Shown here: positions 56,701 to 64,000 of the stretch, piece after piece
How the letters are laid out: every line of letters begins with the position of its first letter
How positions within the stretch are numbered: position 1 is the first letter of the stretch
Assembly (NCBI RefSeq): GCF_913773635.1
Contig: NZ_CAJYGQ010000001.1
Location: forward strand, 186,001-250,000
Length of the DNA: 64,000 bases
Reading direction: 5' to 3'
From: an uncultured Mucilaginibacter sp.
GTDB lineage: Bacteria > Bacteroidota > Bacteroidia > Sphingobacteriales > Sphingobacteriaceae
Position numbers and translations under genes: made by a program
The notes under the pieces: model-generated
What the model was told of the DNA's origin: nothing
What the model saw: the letters and a program-made list of their open reading frames with translations, nothing else
The model's database searches: none

Positions 56701-56868
56701 GCAAGCCGTATAGGCCTCAAAAATGTAAGGGTTTACGGCCGCGGCGAGAACCTGTTTACCTGGTATAACCACAAGGGTATGGACCCCGAGCAGGCAGTTG
56801 ATGGTGTTACGTTTTACCGTTACCCGGCCCAAAAAACTTACACCTTCGGTTTCGACCTTTCATTTTAA
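53737..56868 (+). CDS. SusC/RagA-type TonB-dependent transporter in the SAM-riboswitch locus
   Basis: 1043 residues. Signal peptide (FLLFLFLTGWIALAHAQ), CarboxypepD_reg-like domain (VTGTVTQEGSTTALPGVNVNIKG), TonB box and plug (NEVVVVAYGTANK, PLYVVDGIPFSGNI, VLKDASASALYGSRGANGV), barrel ending GFDLSF. No STN domain and no FecR or sigma gene nearby: control is expected to come from the riboswitch instead. The genetic context (peptidase, no glycosidase) suggests import of peptides, as known for RagAB of Porphyromonas gingivalis, rather than glycans. Its SusD partner begins 12 bases downstream. Confidence 0.95.
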   Translation: MKFRFLLFLFLTGWIALAHAQERKVTGTVTQEGSTTALPGVNVNIKGQRKSTQTDPDGKFSITLQGAENTLVFTYVGFEAKEVPVSGNTLSVQLKAANNNLNEVVVVAYGTANKATYTGSASVVNAADLEKRQVSNISRTLQGVVPGVQSVAPAGQPGSEASIRIRGIGSVNASSDPLYVVDGIPFSGNINAINTADVESISVLKDASASALYGSRGANGVIIITTKRGKYNAKPTVTLNSNIGYSSRAVKDYDFVSTNDYFQLQWEALRNNRLDQGNTAAQAAQYATSELVSNLKINPYGSAFPNPVGLDGKLVAGATPLWDDDWSKSLSRTGVRQQVDLGISGGGADSRYFVSGGYLDDKGFIIGSHFRRYNTRVNYNTKVNKWFEAGVNVAASSTSQDSPPQTDSSQGNFANFGRLVSDIYPVYERNADGTLKLDASGNRVYDFGNYRPSAAATGNNLLGIAELNKYSNKQDALILRGNIQINILDGLKLKSSVNTDYNNRSGLSYTNPTFGSGVTGSGSVSKNSSRTVGYTINNLLDYTFNVANVHHFNILAGQEVYVLNISSLSGSRSNFGFSDKIEPAAASLLNSFTGNADEYKLASFLGKIDYNFNQKYYLSASFRRDGSSRFSPESRWGNFWSVGASWNAKSESFLKDVSWLNSLTVRSSYGAQGNDNLGSYYAYQDLYSIYNSLGQAGLVTSRLPTSGLKWETNLNFNSGVDFAILDNRISGSFEVYQRRSKDLLFSRPLAPSLGYTAIDDNIGSMRNNGYEGQINLVPVVSKDVKWTLGFNFGHYNNKITKLPQKEIIAGNVGQLGSTKKMIVGSSVYDFYIREWAGVEQANGKPLWYKNIYAVDAAGNRTITGRTTTSVYAEADQYFQGSALPKLYGGANTTIKYKQFELYALVAYNIGGKILDLDEVMILHTGENTGRTWGTEILNRWTPQNTITDVPRLTTTTTNWNSISTRFLHDATYARLKNVSLTYNLPSQWASRIGLKNVRVYGRGENLFTWYNHKGMDPEQAVDGVTFYRYPAQKTYTFGFDLSF

Positions 56869-56880
56869 TAAGCAACCGTC

Positions 56881-58359
56881 ATGAAATTTAAATACACAAC
56901 CATAAAAATACTTTTTGTAGCCATCGTATTAAGCCTATCGGCTTGCAAGGATGATTTTTTTGAAACCTCGCCATCGGGCGATCTTACCGGCAGCGAAACC
57001 TATTCGTCAACCAAAAACATTGATGCTTTAGTTAATGGTACCCTGCGTTACCTGATGGAAACCAGCACTTCGCAGGATAATCCAGGCTTGTCGGCCATTA
57101 CCCTCACGCAGGAGGTAATGGGCGAGGATGCCATAGCCCGCGATGGTGTGTATGGCTTTCGCGATTCGTACCCGTATAAAGACCCGTTTGACAATACCAC
57201 TCGCAGGGCTTTGTTTTTTTGGAGCTTTCAGTATAAGGTAATTGATAATTGCAACAATATTTTGGCCAACGTTGATAACGCCAGCGGTACCGATGCGGAA
57301 CGCCGCTACTTAAAAGGTCAGGCGTTGGCATTAAGAGGCTTTGTATACCTAAACTTAGTAAGGCAATACCAGTTTACTTATGCTAAGGATAAAAACGCAA
57401 AAGCGGTGCCTATGTATACCGAACCAACCAGCCCAGCATCTGTACCTAAAGCGCGTGCCACGGTTGAGGAGGTGTACAACCAGGCTATTGGCGACTTAAC
57501 CCAAGCCGAAACACTACTTGCAGGCTTTGTACGCAAGGTTAAAAACCGGCCCGACGCCAATGTAGTTAAAGGCTTACTAGCAAGAGCCTATTTAACACAG
57601 GAAAACTGGACACTGGCAGCTACCAAAGCCCGCGAAGCCCGTACCGGTTACAACATTATGGAAGCCGCGCAATACACCCAGGGTTTTAACGACGTAAGCA
57701 ACGTAGAATGGATTTGGGGGCACCCGCAGCAGGCCGACCAGAATTTGGGCGGAGCATCGTACTTTGCTTACATTGATGTTACCCCGGCGGCAGGCTACCG
57801 CTCTATTATGCCCGACCCATACTTTAAGCAGTTGTTTGCCGATGGCGACATCCGCAAAACACTGTTTGAGACCGTAACCACCTCAACCGACCCAATGTAC
57901 CGCTGGATTAAGTACAAAAAATTCGTCAACAAAGCTGATCAATCGGGCCATATTGTGCTCATGCGTTCATCGGAAATGGCGTTGATAGAGGCCGAAAGCA
58001 AAGCCCGCTTAAACGATTTAACCGGAGCCATAGCCGCGCTTAATGAGGTGAGGGTTAAACGCAATTTGCCCGTAGCTGTAGTTGCTAATTTTACCCAAGC
58101 CACACTAATTGAGGAGATACTAACCGAACGCCGCCGCGAGCTATGGGGGGAGGGTTTCAGGCTGTACGATTTGCTGCGCCTGCAACGCGCCCCGGTACGT
58201 AAAGAATCAGTTGAGACTATACGTGTTGGCAATGCCGATTTGCTTATCAAAGGTCATTACGTGCTCAAGTTTCCTGACAATAGCAATTTGGTGCCTAACA
58301 GTGTGTACTACCTGTTTCCAATCCCGGTTAACGAGGTTAACACAAATCCCAATTTGTAG
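56881..58359 (+). CDS. SusD/RagB-family lipoprotein in the SAM-riboswitch locus
   Basis: 492 residues with lipoprotein signal (ILFVAIVLSLSAC). Helical SusD core (GQALALRGFVYLNLVRQYQFTY) and C-terminal signature SSEMALIEAESKARLNDLTGAIAALNEVRVKRNLP with TERRRELWGEGFRLYDLLRLQRAP. The WGEGFRLYDLLRL form differs from the glycan-type SusD proteins earlier in the window and is common in RagB-like members. It should bind the ligand for the preceding SusC. A strong terminator follows. Confidence 0.95.
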   Translation: MKFKYTTIKILFVAIVLSLSACKDDFFETSPSGDLTGSETYSSTKNIDALVNGTLRYLMETSTSQDNPGLSAITLTQEVMGEDAIARDGVYGFRDSYPYKDPFDNTTRRALFFWSFQYKVIDNCNNILANVDNASGTDAERRYLKGQALALRGFVYLNLVRQYQFTYAKDKNAKAVPMYTEPTSPASVPKARATVEEVYNQAIGDLTQAETLLAGFVRKVKNRPDANVVKGLLARAYLTQENWTLAATKAREARTGYNIMEAAQYTQGFNDVSNVEWIWGHPQQADQNLGGASYFAYIDVTPAAGYRSIMPDPYFKQLFADGDIRKTLFETVTTSTDPMYRWIKYKKFVNKADQSGHIVLMRSSEMALIEAESKARLNDLTGAIAALNEVRVKRNLPVAVVANFTQATLIEEILTERRRELWGEGFRLYDLLRLQRAPVRKESVETIRVGNADLLIKGHYVLKFPDNSNLVPNSVYYLFPIPVNEVNTNPNL

Positions 58360-58405
58360 CGAATAACCTGCAAGCAAATGTAAATCAATTTGCAAATGAT
58401 AATTT

Positions 58406-58447
58406 AAAAGAAGCGTTTTCAAAGCCTTACATTGAAAGCGCTTCTTT
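58406..58447. terminator. Intrinsic terminator after the SAM-riboswitch locus
   Basis: AAAGAAGCG (58407-58415) pairs with CGCTTCTTT (58439-58447), extended inside by TTTTCAA/TTGAAA. An A-run precedes and a T-run ends the stem, so it may also terminate the opposing small lipoprotein gene ending at 58504. Confidence 0.85.
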
Positions 58448-58503
58448 CCATTATTATTGGCTCGATGCTGCAAAGAAACTACGTTCTATAATTCAATATT
58501 CAA

Positions 58504-58698
58504 TTACCTTCTCAAAGGACTATCCACCATTGGCGTATCAGCCATTGCAGGCGAATCAATCGTATTGCTATCTACTTTAATCGTAGTATCGATGGTGCTC
58601 GAATCCGCTTCAGTGCTTGATGAATTAGAGCCTTTACAGGCAAATAAAGAGGATGATATCGCTAACGCAACTATGCCAGTCTTAATTGAATTTTTCAT
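58504..58698 (-). CDS. Small Ser/Thr/Asp-rich lipoprotein
   Basis: 64 residues on the minus strand. A lipoprotein signal (GIVALAISSSLFAC) is followed by a low-complexity tail with repeated DS-T-ID-like units (ADSSTID, VDSNTID, MADTPMVDSP). No domain is recognizable. The signal peptide with a good lipobox makes it more credible than the overlapping plus-strand frame. It converges with the SusD gene and may share the terminator at 58406-58447. Confidence 0.7.
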   Translation of the reverse strand: MKNSIKTGIVALAISSSLFACKGSNSSSTEADSSTIDTTIKVDSNTIDSPAMADTPMVDSPLRR

Positions 58699-58882
58699 AA
58701 ACTAATAATCCCCATTAAATGAAATTGTTTTAACTATTAAGTAATTAATGCGCTGCAAGTACTAAGTTTTGTTAGTATTTATGTAATTCAAATTCATTTA
58801 AAACATAATGTCGAATTGTTGTATTTAATTATTGGTTAATATATGTGGCGTTAATTATCAGTAATCGTTAAAATTAAATAAC

Positions 58883-59125
58883 ATGGCAGAACAAAATGAA
58901 AGCATGGCTCCGGGGCAACAAAACTATCCGTCAGAAAATGAGCCGCAAGGTAATTCACACGCATTATCTGGGAACGAGATAAGAGAGGGTGCTAATGAAG
59001 AAGATCAACTTGATGAGCTGAAAGAAAATTCGACTGATGTGGATGAAGATAAAAAATCAGGCGCAGCCCCAACGGCTTATCAGTATGAGCGCAAAATTAC
59101 TGATAGTCAAAATAAAAGCAGTTGA
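58883..59125 (+). CDS. Small acidic, probably disordered hypothetical protein
   Basis: 80 residues, very hydrophilic and rich in Glu, Asp, Asn and Ser, without Cys, Trp or hydrophobic core. No signal peptide or motif. Composition resembles small stress-associated hydrophilic proteins frequent in Sphingobacteriaceae, and the partial gene at 63822 is of similar type. Function unknown. Confidence 0.6.
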   Translation: MAEQNESMAPGQQNYPSENEPQGNSHALSGNEIREGANEEDQLDELKENSTDVDEDKKSGAAPTAYQYERKITDSQNKSS

Positions 59126-59617
59126 AAGGTAATCTTATAACCTAAACTAATATCGCGCAATAAGCGTTACAACCAGCCTGTGCATGCTACCTTATATTTA
59201 AATCATTTGGTAGTTTAATAACGTTCGTTATAAAATCAGAACCTACCATGCCTTGCGAGATGCTCAAAAGATTGAGTTTCCGTAGGGTGTGGTATGTATT
59301 TTTTAAGCCTTGGGGTTATTGCCATTTTAAGATCTGGTTTCCAATCCAAGCATATGTCCAAAATCAATATCTACTGATTTTTGCTGCAACCCCGATATTA
59401 ATAAGGTGATTGCTGAAAATACGCTACGTAGGCAATTATATCTATTTATTCACAACCAATCATTTCAAATAAAGCGTAGCACTCGTATTCTCTTAAAATC
59501 TTCAAAAGAATTTCTAAATATAGCTTTCAGGAATAAAACCTATCTATTAATTAATGGTTAAATATGTATATTAATAATAAATTTAATCGATAAGCCAAAT
59601 CAACAATTTAGTCAATT
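59126..59617. other. Intergenic region, nothing recognized
   Basis: 492 AT-rich bases. No gene, repeat or RNA could be recognized; a promoter for the next gene is presumably near the 3' end. Confidence 0.4.
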
Positions 59618-59869
59618 ATGAAGATAGGAAAAGAGCTACAAAAAATACTTGACAAAAGCTATGAACCTCACACTACTATCGAACGGAGCATGGGCCGGTA
59701 CGATCTCCGGTTTGATACTGACCAGATAGGAAGACCGGTATTACTTTTTATGGGTAAGGCTAACGCACAAGGCCGTATCACGGGAGAACGTTTTACACGG
59801 CGAATAGTGACTAACGAAGTTGGCGACGTGATCAAAGATCATTGGGATAATCAAGGCAAGATATTTTAA
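59618..59869 (+). CDS. Small hypothetical protein
   Basis: 83 residues, soluble and basic (LQKILDKSYEPHTTIERSMGRYDLRFDTDQIGRPVLLF in outline, described in pieces: an N-terminal helix, then a beta-rich part around GRPVLLFMGK and GERFTRRIV). No known domain was recognized. The gene ends 10 bases before the SemiSWEET gene and may be cotranscribed with it. Confidence 0.6.
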   Translation: MKIGKELQKILDKSYEPHTTIERSMGRYDLRFDTDQIGRPVLLFMGKANAQGRITGERFTRRIVTNEVGDVIKDHWDNQGKIF

Positions 59870-59879
59870 TGTTGTAAGT

Positions 59880-60143
59880 ATGGATGTATTGGAAATATTG
59901 GGTTTGGTTGCCGGAATTTGTACATCAACTGCAAGCCTGCCTCAAATTATTAGTACTATAAAAACTAAAAAGGCATCTGAGGTTTCGCCATTTATGTTTA
60001 TAGTACTCCTCGCAGGTAATGTATTGTGGACCTGGTACGGACTTCAAAAAAATGACTTACCCATTATTGCAACAAATGTACTTGCAGTAATACTCGACTT
60101 GGTTATGCTTTATTTGCGTTTCCGCTATCGTAAAAATAAATAA
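59880..60143 (+). CDS. SemiSWEET-type PQ-loop transporter
   Basis: 87 residues with three transmembrane helices (ILGLVAGICTSTASLPQII, SPFMFIVLLAGNVLWTWYGL, IATNVLAVILDLVMLYL). The PQ motif is Pro21-Gln22 in TASLPQ, and NVLWTWYG matches the conserved core of SemiSWEETs, which dimerize to form a passive sugar channel in the inner membrane. The length fits the family. Sugar specificity is not predictable. Confidence 0.88.
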   Translation: MDVLEILGLVAGICTSTASLPQIISTIKTKKASEVSPFMFIVLLAGNVLWTWYGLQKNDLPIIATNVLAVILDLVMLYLRFRYRKNK

Positions 60144-60161
60144 TCACACACACAAATTTAT

Positions 60162-61160
60162 ATGCGCATAGGATATCAAGCCTCTCACGAGCAATTTTCT
60201 CCCGGTAGTTTGCTTAGGCTCGCTAAGTTGGCCGAAGAGGCCGGCTTTGATTTTATTAATTCATCTGATCATTTCAAACCATGGAATGAAAATCAGGGCC
60301 ATAGCGGTTTTTCTTTCGCCTGGCTTGGTGCGGCTATGCAATGTACATCGTTACCCTTTAGTATGGTATGCGCCCCTGGTCAGCGTTATCATCCTGCTAT
60401 CGTAGCTCAGGCCATCGCAACTCTTGCTGAGATGTTTCCTGGTAGGTTTGAAGTAGCCCTGGGTAGTGGAGAAGCTATCAATGAACAAGTAACCGGAGGC
60501 ATATGGCCGGCAAAACCTGAGCGTAATCAACGATTGCTGGAATGCGCGCAAATTATCAAACGATTGTTACGTGGAGAGACAATAAATCATGATGGAGTGG
60601 TAAAAGTACGCGATGCCCGCCTGTATACTCTACCTCAAATACAGCCGCCATTATACTGTGCCGCACTTTCGCCCGAAACAGCTGCATGGGCCGGGCGATG
60701 GGCTGATGGCTTGCTGACAGCACACCAGCCTATAGAGCATTTAAAAAAAGTAATACACGCGTTCAGAAGTAATGGTGGCAAAGCGAAGCCTATTATATTA
60801 AAAGTTCAATTGTCTTATGCTTCTACCGAGCAACAAGCGCTTGCAGGGGCATGTGAGCAGTGGAGTACTAATATTTTTGACAGCCATGTATTAAGTGATA
60901 CGCGCACACCTGCAGATTTTGAACAGATGGCATTACACGTAAAACCACAGGATATGTATGACCATGTGCACATATCAGCCCACAAGGATGAATTCATCAA
61001 AATCATACGGAGTTATAGTGAACTTGATGTTAGTGATCTAATTCTACATAACGTAAACCTTGGTCAGGAGCGTTTTATTGAAGATTTTGGCAGATATATT
61101 ATACCTGAACTGAAAGAAGGTTTTAAAGTTGAAAACCTCAGTCATGCTAAACATCAATGA
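60162..61160 (+). CDS. LLM-class flavin-dependent oxidoreductase (TIGR03885-like)
   Basis: 332 residues, cytoplasmic. Luciferase-like TIM barrel: IGYQASHEQFSPGSLLRLAKLAEEAGFDF, SSDHFKPW, GRFEVALGSGEAINE and YCAALSPETAAWAGRWADGLLTA. It resembles the subfamily of F420-type relatives predicted to have reverted to FMN. The substrate is unknown. It lies 18 bases after the SemiSWEET gene and 25 bases before the DUF1810 gene, consistent with one transcript. Confidence 0.85.
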   Translation: MRIGYQASHEQFSPGSLLRLAKLAEEAGFDFINSSDHFKPWNENQGHSGFSFAWLGAAMQCTSLPFSMVCAPGQRYHPAIVAQAIATLAEMFPGRFEVALGSGEAINEQVTGGIWPAKPERNQRLLECAQIIKRLLRGETINHDGVVKVRDARLYTLPQIQPPLYCAALSPETAAWAGRWADGLLTAHQPIEHLKKVIHAFRSNGGKAKPIILKVQLSYASTEQQALAGACEQWSTNIFDSHVLSDTRTPADFEQMALHVKPQDMYDHVHISAHKDEFIKIIRSYSELDVSDLILHNVNLGQERFIEDFGRYIIPELKEGFKVENLSHAKHQ

Positions 61161-61185
61161 TTTAACAGTAATATAATTAGAAAAT

Positions 61186-61602
61186 ATGGAACTTGAACGG
61201 TTTATAAAAGTACAGGAGCAAGACTACGAAACCGCTTTGTCAGAAATTAAGCAAGGACGAAAGCGAAGCCATTGGATGTGGTACATTTTTCCGCAATTAA
61301 AAGGGTTAGGCAGTAGTGAATTAGCAAACTATTATGGCATTAAAAACCTGGAAGAAGCAAAAGACTATTTAAAACACCCCGAGCTAGGGGCCCGTTTAAT
61401 TGAAATTAGTAAGGCTCTGCTGGGCACACCTTCAAATGATGCTAATTACGTAATGGGCAGCCCTGATGATATAAAACTACGCTCATCAATGACTTTATTT
61501 GCGTTCGTTCCTGATGGTGATAAAGTGTTCCAGGACGTTTTAAATAAATTTTATTCGGGCCGAAAAGATGAATTAACAGTTGAAAAGCTATCTGTAGATT
61601 AA
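61186..61602 (+). CDS. DUF1810 family protein
   Basis: 138 residues, soluble and mostly helical. The signature LERFIKVQEQDYETALSEIKQGRKRSHWMWYIFPQL with GLGSSELANYYGI is typical of DUF1810. No catalytic function is established for the family. It closely follows the LLM oxidoreductase gene. Confidence 0.88.
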   Translation: MELERFIKVQEQDYETALSEIKQGRKRSHWMWYIFPQLKGLGSSELANYYGIKNLEEAKDYLKHPELGARLIEISKALLGTPSNDANYVMGSPDDIKLRSSMTLFAFVPDGDKVFQDVLNKFYSGRKDELTVEKLSVD

Positions 61603-61777
61603 ATGTTTAATGTATGGTGTTTGATATTAATTATTAGTTAAAACTAATTTCGAATTCACTGGTTCTCATTATATAATTGCTTCTGCTTCCTACCGCCTGA
61701 TGTGTCTTTCAGGCCACCAACATACTTGCCGATCGTCAGGAAGAAAACACTAATGTTTTATAAATAACGCAAAAAGT

Positions 61778-62659
61778 ATGTTTTACCACGACCGTAAGCT
61801 ACAGTACGAAGTACGCGTAGAAAAACCAAATCCGGCATTTGCCAAACTACTTCAACAGGCCATTGGCGGCATTGAAGGAGAAATCAGAGTTTGTTTGCAA
61901 TACCTGTTTCAAGCCTGGGGAGCTAGAGGCCCTAGCAAGTACCGTGACATGCTATTGGATACCGGCACTGAGGAAATCTCGCACATTGAAATGTTGAGCA
62001 CCGCCGTTGCGCTTAATCTGGAGGGCGCTACCAATGAATTAAGGGATAAAGTTGTAGGAGAGAATCCTATAGTTGGAAGCATTTTAGGTGGAATGGACCC
62101 AAGACATGTGCTATCATCGGGCCTTGCTGCTATGGCTGTTGATAGTAACGGTGTGCCGTTTAATGGCTCATGGGTAGTGGGCAGCGGAAACATTGCAGCC
62201 GATATGTATGCTAACGTAATGGCCGAATCAACCGGCCGTGTTTTAGCTACCCGCCTGTGGGAATTAACCGATGATGCTGGAATGAAAGATATGCTTGCAT
62301 TTTTAATAGCCCGTGATACCATGCATCAAAATCAGTGGCTTGCTGTAATTGAAGATTTGGGAGGCGTGAAAGAGAATTTGCCTATTCCTAATACATTCCC
62401 AATGAGCGACCAGATCAGGCAGTTTGAATACCAGTTTGTTTCTACAAATATTGAAAAACCGGCACCGCCAGATGCACGCTGGACAAGCGGACCATCAATT
62501 GATGGCAAAGGCGAGTTCAGCTTTGTGCACGCTCGCCCGTACGGACAGGAGCCGGTTTTAGGTCCGCCGGATGTAAAAGGCTATGCCCAAAGCCAGCAAA
62601 TGGTTGACGGCAACGATAAGGGCATACTTGAAAATATCAAAGATACCATACTTCCGTAG
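61778..62659 (+). CDS. Manganese catalase
   Basis: 293 residues, four-helix-bundle dimanganese catalase that disproportionates hydrogen peroxide in the cytoplasm. Metal ligands are in place: Glu35 (IEGEIRV), Glu66 and His69 (TEEISHIEM), Glu150 (MAESTGR) and His183 (DTMHQNQW). The length and the positions of the first three ligands match the Lactobacillus plantarum enzyme. A separate terminator follows at 62678. Confidence 0.95.
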   Translation: MFYHDRKLQYEVRVEKPNPAFAKLLQQAIGGIEGEIRVCLQYLFQAWGARGPSKYRDMLLDTGTEEISHIEMLSTAVALNLEGATNELRDKVVGENPIVGSILGGMDPRHVLSSGLAAMAVDSNGVPFNGSWVVGSGNIAADMYANVMAESTGRVLATRLWELTDDAGMKDMLAFLIARDTMHQNQWLAVIEDLGGVKENLPIPNTFPMSDQIRQFEYQFVSTNIEKPAPPDARWTSGPSIDGKGEFSFVHARPYGQEPVLGPPDVKGYAQSQQMVDGNDKGILENIKDTILP

Positions 62660-62677
62660 GTTTATGTTTTATTGGTT

Positions 62678-62716
62678 GGGTGCCGGTACCGCTTACCGGC
62701 GCCCTTGTTTATTTTT
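62678..62716 (+). terminator. Intrinsic terminator after manganese catalase
   Basis: GGGTGCCGGTA (62678-62688) pairs with TACCGGCGCCC (62694-62704), with one G-T wobble and a 5-base loop, followed by a T-rich run. It starts 19 bases after the catalase stop and ends just before the next gene. Confidence 0.88.
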
Positions 62717-62719
62717 CCT

Positions 62720-63109
62720 ATGAAAACTTTTGTTCCTATAAACTTTCATGCAGTTCTTGATTACATTGGCGGCATTTTAATAACCGCATCTCCTTGGATA
62801 TTTGGTTTTTACCGTTTTGGAGGGGCTGCGCTATTTCTGCCTTTATTGCTTGGATCAATGCAGCTGCTCATGACCGTTTTTACTAATCATCAAGGCGGTT
62901 TAATAAAAGTATTTCCGTTGCAACTACATTTGTTTTTAGATATGGTTGTTGGCTTTATACTCATTGTATCGCCGTTCTTGTACAAGTTTTATGTAGACGT
63001 TTACCTGCCACACTTACTCTTAGGACTACTTTCCTTCGGTGCTGCTTTATTTACCAGACGCAGCCCCTTTATTGATCAGCTTGAACTACTTGATGCACGG
63101 GGAATATGA
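62720..63109 (+). CDS. SPW-repeat-like integral membrane protein
   Basis: Start is the ATG at 62720; a longer in-frame reading from 62672 would run through the terminator and is unlikely. 129 residues with four transmembrane helices. HAVLDYIGGILITASPWIFGF contains the SPW motif, and a second half-repeat reads LHLFLDMVVGFILIVSPFLYKF. SPW-domain proteins are small membrane proteins of unknown function. Confidence 0.75.
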   Translation: MKTFVPINFHAVLDYIGGILITASPWIFGFYRFGGAALFLPLLLGSMQLLMTVFTNHQGGLIKVFPLQLHLFLDMVVGFILIVSPFLYKFYVDVYLPHLLLGLLSFGAALFTRRSPFIDQLELLDARGI

Positions 63110-63330
63110 CGCATTTAATGTTAGGTCATAAATAATTATACCATACCAAAACGGAGGAATTGCTTTGGGCAGCACAATCAGTAACCTATGACCCATAGAG
63201 CATCAACAGTTTTTTGAAAGGCTACGTTAAATCTATCCAGAAACAAATGCATAAAGACGGATTCCCGACTGCTGATAGCAGTGATGCGAAGTAGGCCGTT
63301 CATCGCTAATTACCAACTAGTTTCAAAACC

Positions 63331-63435
63331 ATGTTTGTACCATTTTTAGTAACATCCGGAATTATTTTTATCGCATTTGCGCTTTGGCTTATTATACGTA
63401 AAAGCAAAGGCAACGAAGAAAAGCGTAATCATTAA
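63331..63435 (+). CDS. Tiny single-span membrane protein
   Basis: 34 codons: one hydrophobic helix (LVTSGIIFIAFALWLII) followed by a basic, hydrophilic tail (RKSKGNEEKRNH). The helix-then-positive tail layout is that of real small membrane proteins, and the gene is 18 bases upstream of another membrane protein gene. Function unknown. Confidence 0.5.
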   Translation: MFVPFLVTSGIIFIAFALWLIIRKSKGNEEKRNH

Positions 63436-63453
63436 ATCACAAAAACTTCCAGC

Positions 63454-63696
63454 ATGAAAAGACTAAGTATCGTGTTAGCCGTTATTGGTATAATTTTACT
63501 GATAGGAGGCAACTTCATTTATAAACAGAAATCAAACCCTGTCGATTCGCATGGCTCGGAAAGGCATAGCGAGACGTTGAATGGTGAATGGGGAACCAAA
63601 ATACCAGTGTTTGCAGGCGGCGTACTTATTGCGTTGAGTCTTGTTTTTTATTTCGCCGACAGGAGCAAGCAGCCTAAGAACGTAAATCCTCATTAA
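63454..63696 (+). CDS. Small hypothetical membrane protein
   Basis: 80 residues with two transmembrane helices (LSIVLAVIGIILLIGGNFIY near the N terminus and VFAGGVLIALSLVFYFA near the C terminus) joined by a hydrophilic loop. DUF3185-like small membrane proteins have this layout, but no assignment is made. Probably cotranscribed with the 34-codon gene. Confidence 0.6.
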   Translation: MKRLSIVLAVIGIILLIGGNFIYKQKSNPVDSHGSERHSETLNGEWGTKIPVFAGGVLIALSLVFYFADRSKQPKNVNPH

Positions 63697-63821
63697 GTGA
63701 TATTATCTGTTCTTAGCTCAGATCTTGAATGTATATAAATTGTGAGCAGATCAATCAATTTCCGCTCTCTAACTTCATCTATAAACGCTCTGTTATTCTT
63801 TTAAACCAAATTATAAAAGTT

Positions 63822-64000
63822 ATGCAAACCAACGAACAAAATCACCCTGGATATAGCTCAAAGGGACAGGCTGACCCGACAAATGTTGAGCAAACAGCAA
63901 GCGGAGTGGAGGACACTTCTGATGCCAATAAAATTAACACCGATGATAGACCAGTTAAAAATTATAATGCTAACGCCGCTGATGACCAGCCTTGGGTTGA
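63822..64000 (+). CDS. Acidic hypothetical protein, 3' end outside window
   Basis: 59 residues are visible from ATG 63822 before the window ends. The sequence is rich in Asn, Asp, Gln and Thr and looks disordered, similar in style to the protein at 58883 (QNEQxxPG-like start, repeated acidic stretches). No domain is visible in the part present. Confidence 0.5.
   Translation, partial: MQTNEQNHPGYSSKGQADPTNVEQTASGVEDTSDANKINTDDRPVKNYNANAADDQPWV

Noticed and set aside
58457..58705. Plus-strand open frame opposite the small lipoprotein gene
   Set aside because: It overlaps the terminator end and the antisense gene with a clear lipoprotein signal; its own translation has no signal or domain.
61909..62322. 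137-codon minus-strand frame inside manganese catalase
   Set aside because: It is antisense to a fully conserved catalase and shows no family features.
1..64000. CRISPR arrays, insertion sequences, rRNA genes and attachment sites
   Set aside because: No regularly spaced repeats, transposase genes or rRNA segments were seen on either strand.

Overview
The window comes from a Bacteroidota genome, most likely a soil or plant-associated Sphingobacteriaceae of the Mucilaginibacter/Pedobacter type. This is inferred from five SusC/SusD outer-membrane pairs, two FecI/FecR-type sigma/anti-sigma pairs feeding STN-domain SusC receptors, many secreted glycosidases and esterases, a TAnnTTTG-type promoter and moderate GC. 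Almost all of it is accessory carbohydrate- or peptide-scavenging DNA, followed by a short stress/housekeeping tail.

Region A (1-22231) looks like a pectin (rhamnogalacturonan) utilization locus. It holds a GH97 enzyme cut by the window edge, a CE12-type rhamnogalacturonan acetylesterase, a GH28 pectinase, a two-domain esterase, a GH110-like beta-helix galactosidase, and a sialate-O-acetylesterase-like gene broken by an in-frame TGA. These are followed by ECF sigma factor, FecR, STN-type SusC, SusD, a Calx-beta-like lipoprotein, a FAD-dependent oxidoreductase, a tiny SGNH hydrolase whose motifs are in circularly permuted order, a GxDLY/SGNH hydrolase and a divergent Tat-exported aldo/keto reductase.

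Region B (22858-40549) has a Tat-exported Gfo/Idh/MocA oxidoreductase, two SusC/SusD pairs in tandem without STN domains or a local regulator, a surface GH43 with a ricin-type lectin domain, and, on the other strand, a secreted GH130 plus GH2 pair. Region C (40673-49850) has an ECF sigma gene divergent from its FecR partner, STN-type SusC, SusD, a terminator, a stand-alone response-regulator/AraC protein and a secreted TIM-barrel sugar isomerase/epimerase-like protein.

Region D (50283-58447) is the most striking. A Bacteroidota promoter and a SAM-I (S-box) riboswitch precede a TlpA-like thioredoxin, an odd tRNA-Cys(GCA)-like sequence 7 nt after the tlpA stop, a glutamate-carboxypeptidase-II-like M28 peptidase with all zinc ligands, and a SusC/SusD (RagA/RagB-like) pair that ends in a strong terminator. 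The simplest reading is an S-adenosylmethionine-sensing outer-membrane system for scavenging peptides or another sulfur-containing nutrient. The tRNA-like element lacks U33 and has a bulged acceptor stem, so it may be a decayed gene or may have a non-ribosomal role.

Region E (58504-64000) carries small proteins and stress genes: a small lipoprotein, acidic disordered proteins, a SemiSWEET, an LLM-class flavin oxidoreductase, a DUF1810 protein, a manganese catalase with its own terminator, an SPW-type membrane protein and two tiny membrane proteins.
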